Of a stretch of 6,749 nt of DNA, positions 1-6,100 are shown piece by piece. A model generated the notes under the pieces. That model was given only the letters and a program-made list of their open reading frames with translations, made no database searches and was not told the origin of the DNA. The DNA is from Nitrosomonadales bacterium (GTDB lineage Bacteria; Pseudomonadota; Gammaproteobacteria; Burkholderiales; Gallionellaceae), in NCBI GenBank assembly GCA_016218465.1, contig JACREA010000059.1:1-6749 (forward strand), read 5' to 3'. Within the stretch, counting starts at the first letter, position 1. Every line of letters starts with the position of its first letter. Made by a program: the position numbers and the translations under genes.

Positions 1-1517
1 ATGAGCAGGCTTTCGGTCAGCTCCAACTCAATCGCTCCCAACCCCGGTTCCAGATTATTTTCCTTCATGATGCCGAGAAACATTCGGTCAAAATCTGCCT
101 GCCTGAATTGCAGCATCGACACATTGACCGCGATGCCGATGTTCCGGGAACGAGCCGCAGGCGAGTTTTGAGGAACGGCAAAACCGGCATCCTGCCACGC
201 GCGCGCCTGCTTGCAGGCTGCGTGCAGCACCCATTCTCCGACCGGCAGGATGAGTCCGGTTTCCTCCAGCAACGGGATGAATTCGGCGGGCGGCACCAGA
301 CCACGCTCCGCACTTTGCCAACGCAACAGCGCCTCCATGCCGGCGATGTTGCCGCCGGCAAGGTCAACCTTGGGTTGGTAATGCAGCGTAAATTCCTCGC
401 GCTCCAGTGCCCGGCGCAGCTCGGTTTCCAGCGTCAGGCGCTGCCATGCCGTGGCATTCATTTGTGCGGCGTAGTACTGAAAGTTGTTCCTCCCCACCTT
501 CTTGGCATGATGGAGCGCCGCATCCGCATTCTTGACCAACGTAGCCGCATCCACCCCGTCAAAAGGGGAAATACTGATTCCCATGCTGGCTGTGACAAAA
601 ATTTCGTTGCCGCTCACCGTTATGGGATTAAGCGCAAATGAATCGAGTATCTTCTGCGCAATCTCGCCGGCATTGTGGGCAGCCTTCACATCGGTCAACA
701 CGAAACCGAAATCATCAGCGCCCGTCCGTGCCACGGTATCGCCAGCTTGTACGAGGCTTTCCAGCCTTTCCGCCACCGCATGTAGCAACTGATCTCCCAC
801 AGGATGGCCGAATGAATCGTTGACCTGTTTGAAACGGTTCAGATTGAAGAACATGACCGCTACCAGACGATTGTCGCGCTGCGCGTGCGCCAGCTCCTGG
901 GCCAGACGGTCAAGAAACAATTGACGATTGGGCAGGTTGGTCAGCGAGTCGTAATAGGTGGCGCGTTCAAGCTGGTCGTCTCTTCGATCTACCAGCGTCG
1001 TCAGCACCTCGTTCATGCGCGCCAGCGTCTCGTTTGCGTCCTTGATGTCCCTTAGCAATTGCTCTTTCTTCTGCAATAGTTCGCAGCGCTCGAATGCCTC
1101 TTGTACGTTGGCTGATAATGTCGCATCGTCCCACGGTTTGGTGATGAATTTGTATATGGCGCCGCGGTTGATGGCATCCGTCACCGAATCAAGATCGGCA
1201 TAACCGCTGAGAATCATGCGCACCGTTTTCGGGTAAAGCTCTTTCACACTGCTGAAAAACTCCACGCCCGTCGTTTCAGGCATGCGGTGGTCCGAGATAA
1301 TGACGCCTACCGGATGTGTTCCCAATAGCTCAAGCCCCTGTTTGGCGCTGGATGCGGTAAGAATCTGGTAGCCATCCCGGCGCAACAGGCGCTTCAATGC
1401 GGCAAGGATATATTCCTCGTCATCGACCAGCAACAAAGTGCGTCCCGGATTTATTTCCGGTTGATCGAGTTCCGGTTGCTCGGGTTGTCCCCCTTTATCA
1501 TCCGTGCGCATAATCAT
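1..1517 (-). CDS. REC-GGDEF-EAL response regulator with degenerate GGDEF (3' end cut by window edge)
   Basis: The frame is open from ATG 1517 to base 1 (505 codons, no stop), so the C-terminus is missing. A receiver domain (about 26-135) has acidic pair D32/D33, phosphoacceptor D76 in SDHRMP, S104 and K127 in TKPW; its LSGYADL and AIN-GAIYKF-TKPW wording is of the HupR/RpfG receiver type. A probable coiled coil (about 140-185) leads to a GGDEF domain starting at YDSLTNLPNR (189-198). Its signature is GADDF (266-270), the usual DxD is N225-L-N227, and the I-site arginine is Q257, so cyclase activity is unlikely. K230, N233 and D242 are kept. The EAL domain begins about 365 and shows E396 of EALLRW, N465 of VNVS and E499/E502 of ELTES; later catalytic residues lie outside. 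Expected role: cytoplasmic, phosphorylation-controlled c-di-GMP phosphodiesterase. The start overlaps the upstream gene by 20 nt (14 nt if ATG 1511 is used) with no clear Shine-Dalgarno, suggesting translational coupling. Confidence 0.93.
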   Translation of the reverse strand, partial: MIMRTDDKGGQPEQPELDQPEINPGRTLLLVDDEEYILAALKRLLRRDGYQILTASSAKQGLELLGTHPVGVIISDHRMPETTGVEFFSSVKELYPKTVRMILSGYADLDSVTDAINRGAIYKFITKPWDDATLSANVQEAFERCELLQKKEQLLRDIKDANETLARMNEVLTTLVDRRDDQLERATYYDSLTNLPNRQLFLDRLAQELAHAQRDNRLVAVMFFNLNRFKQVNDSFGHPVGDQLLHAVAERLESLVQAGDTVARTGADDFGFVLTDVKAAHNAGEIAQKILDSFALNPITVSGNEIFVTASMGISISPFDGVDAATLVKNADAALHHAKKVGRNNFQYYAAQMNATAWQRLTLETELRRALEREEFTLHYQPKVDLAGGNIAGMEALLRWQSAERGLVPPAEFIPLLEETGLILPVGEWVLHAACKQARAWQDAGFAVPQNSPAARSRNIGIAVNVSMLQFRQADFDRMFLGIMKENNLEPGLGAIELELTESLL

Positions 1518-2685
1518 TGCAAAAACCAAGGAACGCGGCGCTATCCATCGGCTTGGCGATGAAATAACCTTGCACCACATCGCAGTTCATGCTCTTCAAC
1601 ATATCCCACTCTTCCTGCGTCTCCACCCCTTCGGCAATGCTCTTGACGTGCAGCTTGCGCGCCATATCGATGCTCGACTCGACAATCACGCGCAAGGAAT
1701 GGTTGGTGGCGCAATCTGTCACGAAAGACCGGTCAATCTTGAGCTCGCTGAACGGCACCCGCGTCAACTGCTGCATGCTGGAAAATCCGGTGCCGTAATC
1801 ATCGATGGATAAACCGAAGCCGTGCATCCGCAACCTTGCAAGGTTCTCCAATGCGGGCGCGACATCGGTCATGGCCGCCGACTCGGTGACTTCCAGAATA
1901 ATGTGATGAGGGTCGACTCCGGCTCTCCGAACCGCCCGCGTAACCCGCTCTGCCAGTGTGGTGTCGCTGAGCGAGGACAGTGAAAGATTGACCGACAGGG
2001 AAAGCTTATGGCCTTCATCCTGCAACAGGCGGCACGCACGGGCAGTTTTTTCCAGCATCAGGAAAGTAATCTCTTCCATGTTACCGCTCTGCTCAAGCAA
2101 TGGGATAAAGGCATAAGGGGCGATCACGCCCTGATCCGGATGAACCCAGCGCGCCAGCGATTCTGCGCCGATGAGCCGCCCGTTACTCAACATTACCTTG
2201 GGTTGCAGGAACGGTTCGATTTGCTTCTCGCGTACCGCATGCAAGACTTCATCCAGCGTAAAGCTGGTTGCCGGAGCCGTTGTCCGCACCGTTTTTTTCT
2301 GCGCCTGTTGATGCAGCGCGAGCATGTTTTTAAGTTGTTCGAGGAACAGCGGTTTCTCCATTGCCCCCAACAACTTGTGGCCATAAGACCGGGCCATCTT
2401 CTCCACCGAGGTGATCAACGCGCTATCCATACTGCTCATGATGCAGACCGAGATGTCCGGGTGCAGTTCGGCCAGATGCCTGATAAATTCCATGCCATCC
2501 ATTTCCGGCATATCCAGATCGCTCATCACGATATCCAGAGCCGGTTCCCTTTGCAATATTTCCAGCGCCTGTTTGCCATTACTGGCTTGCAATACCCCTT
2601 CGACACCCAGGGATTGCAGCATGTGCACTACCGCCTTACGCTGAAAGTTGTGGTCTTCAGTCACCAGGATGCGTAATGGTTTCAT
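1498..2685 (-). CDS. REC-EAL response regulator, predicted c-di-GMP phosphodiesterase
   Basis: This 395-residue protein has the same layout as RocR-type regulators: an N-terminal receiver and a C-terminal EAL domain, with no DNA-binding domain. Receiver (about 4-125): acidic residues E10/D11, phosphoacceptor D56 in MSDLDMP, S84/S85, and K111 in EKP. After a short linker the EAL domain (about 143-390) carries all residues expected of an active enzyme: E175 (ESL in place of EAL), N233 in VNLS, E265/E268 in LEVTES, D295/D296 in the DDYGTG loop, K316, E352/E355 in AEGVET and Q372 in VQGYF. It should hydrolyse c-di-GMP to pGpG in the cytoplasm, under receiver phosphorylation control. I chose ATG 2685 because MKPLRILVTED starts the receiver directly and has an RBS; an in-frame TTG at 2817 lies at or upstream of the predicted transcript start. 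It is first in a two-gene operon behind a sigma-28-type promoter. Confidence 0.95.
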   Translation of the reverse strand: MKPLRILVTEDHNFQRKAVVHMLQSLGVEGVLQASNGKQALEILQREPALDIVMSDLDMPEMDGMEFIRHLAELHPDISVCIMSSMDSALITSVEKMARSYGHKLLGAMEKPLFLEQLKNMLALHQQAQKKTVRTTAPATSFTLDEVLHAVREKQIEPFLQPKVMLSNGRLIGAESLARWVHPDQGVIAPYAFIPLLEQSGNMEEITFLMLEKTARACRLLQDEGHKLSLSVNLSLSSLSDTTLAERVTRAVRRAGVDPHHIILEVTESAAMTDVAPALENLARLRMHGFGLSIDDYGTGFSSMQQLTRVPFSELKIDRSFVTDCATNHSLRVIVESSIDMARKLHVKSIAEGVETQEEWDMLKSMNCDVVQGYFIAKPMDSAAFLGFCNDYAHG

Positions 2686-2687
2686 AT

Positions 2688-2697
2688 TCCTTGTCCC
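2688..2697 (-). promoter_or_regulatory. Ribosome binding site of the REC-EAL gene
   Basis: The minus strand reads AAAGGGACAAGGAAT just before ATG 2685. GGGA (2697-2694) sits 8 nt from the ATG, a good Shine-Dalgarno distance; a second purine stretch AAGGA (2692-2688) is only 2 nt away. This supports ATG 2685 over the in-frame TTG at 2817. Confidence 0.75.
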
Positions 2698-2752
2698 TTT
2701 CCCGGTAATCACATTGAAGAATCTGTTCGCTGCCCGCTGCTGCTGCGCTGAA

Positions 2753-2802
2753 GAGGCTTCACGGAGCTTGCCGGCCTCTCCCTGTGAAGCGTCTGCCGCT
2801 TC
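2753..2802 (-). promoter_or_regulatory. Potentially structured 5' leader (two hairpins)
   Basis: Within the predicted leader (about 2815-2686) two inverted repeats follow one another. The first, 2802-2786, is GAAGCG, a GCAGA loop, then CGCTTC (6 bp, perfect). The second, 2778-2753, pairs GAGGC with GCCTC and, inside that, CGG with CCG, leaving a 4-nt bulge. Neither is followed by a T run, so they do not look like terminators; they could stabilise the mRNA or affect translation. I recognise no known riboswitch. Confidence 0.35.
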
Positions 2803-2821
2803 TCGCTTGGTCGGCAATTTA

Positions 2822-2848
2822 TTATCGGCAACGTTGAATAAAACTTTA
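2822..2848 (-). promoter_or_regulatory. Sigma-28 (FliA) promoter for the REC-EAL / REC-GGDEF-EAL operon
   Basis: Read on the minus strand, the -35 element TAAAGTTT occupies 2848-2841, the spacer is exactly 11 nt (2840-2830), and the -10 element GCCGATAA occupies 2829-2822. This matches the E. coli FliA consensus TAAAGTTT-N11-GCCGATAA at 16 of 16 positions. Transcription would start near 2815, about 130 nt upstream of ATG 2685. FliA drives late flagellar, chemotaxis and some c-di-GMP phosphodiesterase genes (E. coli yhjH/pdeH is the known case), which fits the downstream products. The match is seen; function is inferred. Confidence 0.9.
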
Positions 2849-2966
2849 GGGGAATGCTGAAATTTATTCCTGATGGTTCATTGGACCAGTCCGGGACCGG
2901 AAACCAGGACATCTCACTGCGTTTCGGGATGGCAGCGCCGTGTCATTCCGGCCCGAGCCTCGCAAT

Positions 2967-3002
2967 GGGGATGCCGATGGGCGTCCCCGCTGCTTCGCGG
3001 GG
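2967..3002. repeat. Two overlapping, mutually exclusive inverted repeats
   Basis: On the plus strand, GGGGA at 2967-2971 can pair with TCCCC at 2984-2988, extended by GCC/GGC around a 4-nt loop. Alternatively CCCCGC at 2985-2990 pairs with GCGGGG at 2997-3002 around a 6-nt loop. The CCCC at 2985-2988 is used in both, so only one can form at a time. No T run follows on the minus strand. It may be a kinase mRNA 3'-end structure or a remnant of a dispersed repeat; function unknown. Confidence 0.4.
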
Positions 3003-3058
3003 TTCCTGTTGCAGTGAAAAAATCCGCTTGCGTCCCGAGTGTAATTCCATTTCTCTTT

Positions 3059-3094
3059 CAAAACAGTTACCGTTGGCAAAACAGTTGCTGTTGG
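3059..3094. repeat. Tandem 18-bp direct repeat
   Basis: Two abutting 18-bp units on the plus strand, CAAAACAGTTACCGTTGG (3059-3076) and CAAAACAGTTGCTGTTGG (3077-3094), agree at 16 of 18 positions. Each contains a near-palindromic core: AACAG-TTG-CTGTT is perfect in the second unit and has one mismatch in the first (AACAG-TTA-CCGTT). They lie in the non-coding interval, about 80-115 bp past the kinase stop and about 245-280 bp upstream of the expected sigma-28 start. This layout suggests paired binding sites for a dimeric regulator; no factor is identified. Confidence 0.6.
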
Positions 3095-3108
3095 TGCATA
3101 AAATGCAC
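3094..3108. repeat. 15-bp perfect inverted repeat, operator-like
   Basis: GTGCAT-AAA-ATGCAC is a perfect 6-bp inverted repeat with a 3-bp centre. It shares one base with the end of the tandem 18-bp repeat. As RNA it would form only a weak A+T-rich stem with a 3-nt loop and is not followed by a T run on the minus strand, so an operator is more likely than a terminator for the kinase gene. Confidence 0.45.
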
Positions 3109-3174
3109 TCTACGATATTTCACTATGGATGGATAAATGGAATAACGGGGAATCTTGCGGTCATTTCTTCATTT

Positions 3175-6100
3175 TCACTGCGCGGCAATGAATGTACTGA
3201 TAGCTGCCTCGACGCGCGCAATAGCCTCGTCCAGTAAAACCTCTGCCGCTCTTCGCGCACTATCCAGGTCGCCCTTCTTGGCCGCCCGCTCAATGGCCGC
3301 ACAAATGCCTTCCAGCTCCATGGCTCCCACCATGCGGCTTGCTCCCTTGATGCGGTGAGCGCTTTGCGCCACGGCTTCCGGATCGCCGTCTTTCAATGCT
3401 GCCTTCAGATTGGCGATATCGCTGCGGTTGCACAAGTTGAATTCCTGCAGCATCTCGACTTGTACGGTATGGCTTTTGGCAATCTTTTTCAGCACGTTGA
3501 AATCAACTGCGCTACCCGCTCGTGTCTGGTTCTCCGCGGTCTCTTTTGCAGGCGCTTCGAGTGACGGTGCGGCGGCGGCCGGAATGCCTGCCTTTGCCAG
3601 CCACTTCAACAACATCGCCCTCAAATCGGCCAGTTCGGTCGGCTTGGTCAATACATCGTCCATCCCGGCAACATGGCAGCGCCTCTCTTCTTCGGCAAGC
3701 ACGTTGGCCGTCCATGCGATGATCGGCATCCGTTGCCGGCCATCATGTTGTTCCATCTCGCGGATGCTGCGCGCCAGTTCGTAGCCATCCATCTCCGGCA
3801 TGTGGCAGTCGGTGATCACCAGGTCGAAGCTTCCAGCCGACCACAGCGGTAGCGCTGCTGCGCCGGATGCCGCATCTTCGGTATGGAGACCGAGCTGCTG
3901 GAGTTGTTGCTTGAGCAGTTTGCGGTTCACCGGGTGATCATCCACCACCAGCACCGACACCACCCTGTCACCCTCCACCAGCGGCGCGGCGAGCGGCGCT
4001 TCATCTCTGCTGGCTTCGATGGCTTGCCTCAACTGCAAATCGCGTTGCTCAGCCGGGTTCGCAACCGGCAGGCTGACCATGAGGCAAAAGGTGGAGCCGG
4101 CGCCGGGCGCGCTTTTCACGCTGATGGTTCCGCCCATCAGTTCGGACAGGCGGTGGCAGATCATCAGCCCCAGGCCGGTTCCGCCATACATGCGCGCCGT
4201 GTCGGCGCTCCCCTGTTCATAGTTGCGGAACAGATGCGCCTGTTGTCCCGGGCTGATGCCGATGCCGGAGTCGCTGACGCAGAGACGCACCTGTTCGGTA
4301 TCACCGTGCCGCGAGACCAGTTCCGCGCTGATCTCGATCTTGCCCTGTTCCGTGAACTTGATCGCGTTGCTGGTAAAGTTGTTGAGAATTTGCGAAACCC
4401 GCAACGGATCGAAGACATGCGCCGCGCCCAGTTTACTGTCCACCCGCTGCTGCAGCAGCAGGCTTTTTGCGCTGGCAAGCGATGAATAGGTGCTCACCAC
4501 ACCCTTTAATAGCTCGGAAATAGACGCGGCTTGCGGGACCAGTTCCAGCTTGCCCGCCTCGATTTTTGACCAGTCGAGGATGTCATTGACGATACGCAAC
4601 AGGCTTCGCCCGGAATCGCGTGCCGCGAGCAGCATTTCGCGCTGCTCGCGGTCGAGGCGGGACAGGCCGATCAGTTCCAGCATGCCCAGCATGCCGCCCA
4701 GCGGCGTGCGGATCTCGTGGCTCATCGTAGCCAGAAAGGAATCTTTGGCCAGGTTCGCATACAGCAGTTGCGCCGTGCGCTCCATCACCCGTTCGGCCAG
4801 ATGAGCGCGCTCTTCTTCGATCTGGGCATTGGCCTGTTGCAACTGGATGTTCATTACTTCCATCTCCGCTTCTGCCCGTTTGCGCTCGGTGATGTCTAAA
4901 AATATTGCGACATAATTGTTCGTCTTGCCATCTTCCGCGACAACGGCAGTAATGGTGAGCCATTCCGGGTAAATCTCCCCATTCTTGCGTTTGTTCCATA
5001 TTTCACCCTGCCAGAATTTATTGTCGCGTAGGCCCTCCCATATGCGGTGGTAAAATTCATCATCATGGCGGCCGGACTTGAGTATGCGGGGAGTGTTGCC
5101 GATAGCCTCCTCTGCCGGATACCCGGTGATGGTGGTAAATGTTTTGTTGACCCTGATAATCACCCCATTTTCGTCAGTAATGGTTATCCCTTCCTGGGCG
5201 TCAAAAGCAGCAGCAGCGATGAGCCGTTCCCGTTCATGTTGTTTGCGCTCGGTGATGTCGCGGGTGAAAGCGCTGAATTCGTATTTGCCCGCCGCCTTGC
5301 CCTGCGTCACGCCGGATATTTTAATGGGGGCGATGGACAATTCGACGGGAAACTCGCGGCCATCGCGATGCAGACCATCAATTTCGATCCGCGAGTTCAG
5401 CACCGGCCCCTCGCCGGTGGCCAGGAAATGTTTCAGGCCGTTGACATGCGCCTCGCGGTACCGGGGCGGGATAATGGTTTCATGCAGCACCCGCCCGACC
5501 GCTTCCTGGTTGGTCCAGCCGAAAACTTTTTCCGCCTGGCTGTTCCAGCCGGTAATGATCCCCGCGTCATCCATCTGCACCACGGCGTCCATGGCGGTCT
5601 CGATGGTGGCGCGCAGGCGCGCTTCATCTTCGCGGTGGATTTGCAGCAGGGCGCTGAATTGATGCGCCATTTCATTAAAGCTTTCTCCCACCAGGCTGAG
5701 CTCGTCGCGCGTGTTGAGCTTGACCCGTTCGTTCAGATTGCCCTCGGCAAAGGCGCGCAGGGAGCGCACCAGCGACTGGATGCTGCCGATAATGGCGTAG
5801 TAGATGCTGACCGTCAGATAGACCACCAGCAAGAACACCAGCAGGGAAATGCCGACGCTGGTGTACAGCTCCTGTTTCGCGCGGTCGATATGCGCCTGGG
5901 TCAGCTTCCTGGTCATCGGCAGCAGGGAGTCATACAGTTGCGCATAACTCCGGTCGATTTGTGCCGTGGCGATATCCAGGAAGTCTTGAGGGGAAGTGGC
6001 AAAGCGTCCTGAGAGAATGTCCGCTGTCACGAGACCGGTCACCCGGCTGACTGAATTGCCGATGTCGCGGGATATGCCCTGGAGTTCGCCGTGTATGGCC

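Larger units (their letters stand above)
2686..3174. other. 489-bp non-coding interval between the kinase gene and the regulator operon
   Basis: It holds the sigma-28 promoter, the leader and RBS of the REC-EAL gene, the tandem 18-bp repeat, the 15-bp palindrome and the overlapping inverted repeats described separately. I see no convincing gene, tRNA or insertion sequence in it, and no strong intrinsic terminator after the kinase stop. A run of six T on the minus strand (3022-3017) follows a G+C-rich stretch that lacks a proper stem. Confidence 0.7.

Noticed and set aside
65..367. Minus-strand open frame of 100 codons near the left edge.
   Set aside because: It lies in another frame within the REC-GGDEF-EAL gene, whose EAL motifs (EALLRW, VNVS, ELTES) are in the main frame.
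3024..3037. Minus-strand GGGACGCAAGC resembles the core of the GEMM c-di-GMP riboswitch, attractive beside c-di-GMP genes.
   Set aside because: The rest of the GEMM consensus (GCACAGGGCAAACC, GAAA tetraloop, the second stem with CCGGCC) is absent, and the stretch lies upstream of the predicted transcript start.
3017..3037. Six T run on the minus strand after a G+C-rich stretch, possible terminator of the kinase gene.
   Set aside because: The preceding bases give only a 3-bp stem with a 2-nt loop; not a workable intrinsic terminator.
2864..3079. Minus-strand open frame of 71 codons in the intergenic region.
   Set aside because: Residue composition (rich in R, G, S, P) and overlap with inverted repeats suggest chance; no family resemblance seen and no independent support.
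2854..3237. Plus-strand open frame of 127 codons across the intergenic region.
   Set aside because: It runs into the antisense of the kinase 3' end, overlaps the repeats, has no recognisable domain or clear RBS, and its composition looks like translated non-coding DNA.
5047..6012. Long plus-strand open frame (321 codons) opposite the kinase gene.
   Set aside because: It is the antisense shadow of the G+C-rich kinase codons; the minus-strand frame has unambiguous HAMP and PAS domains throughout.
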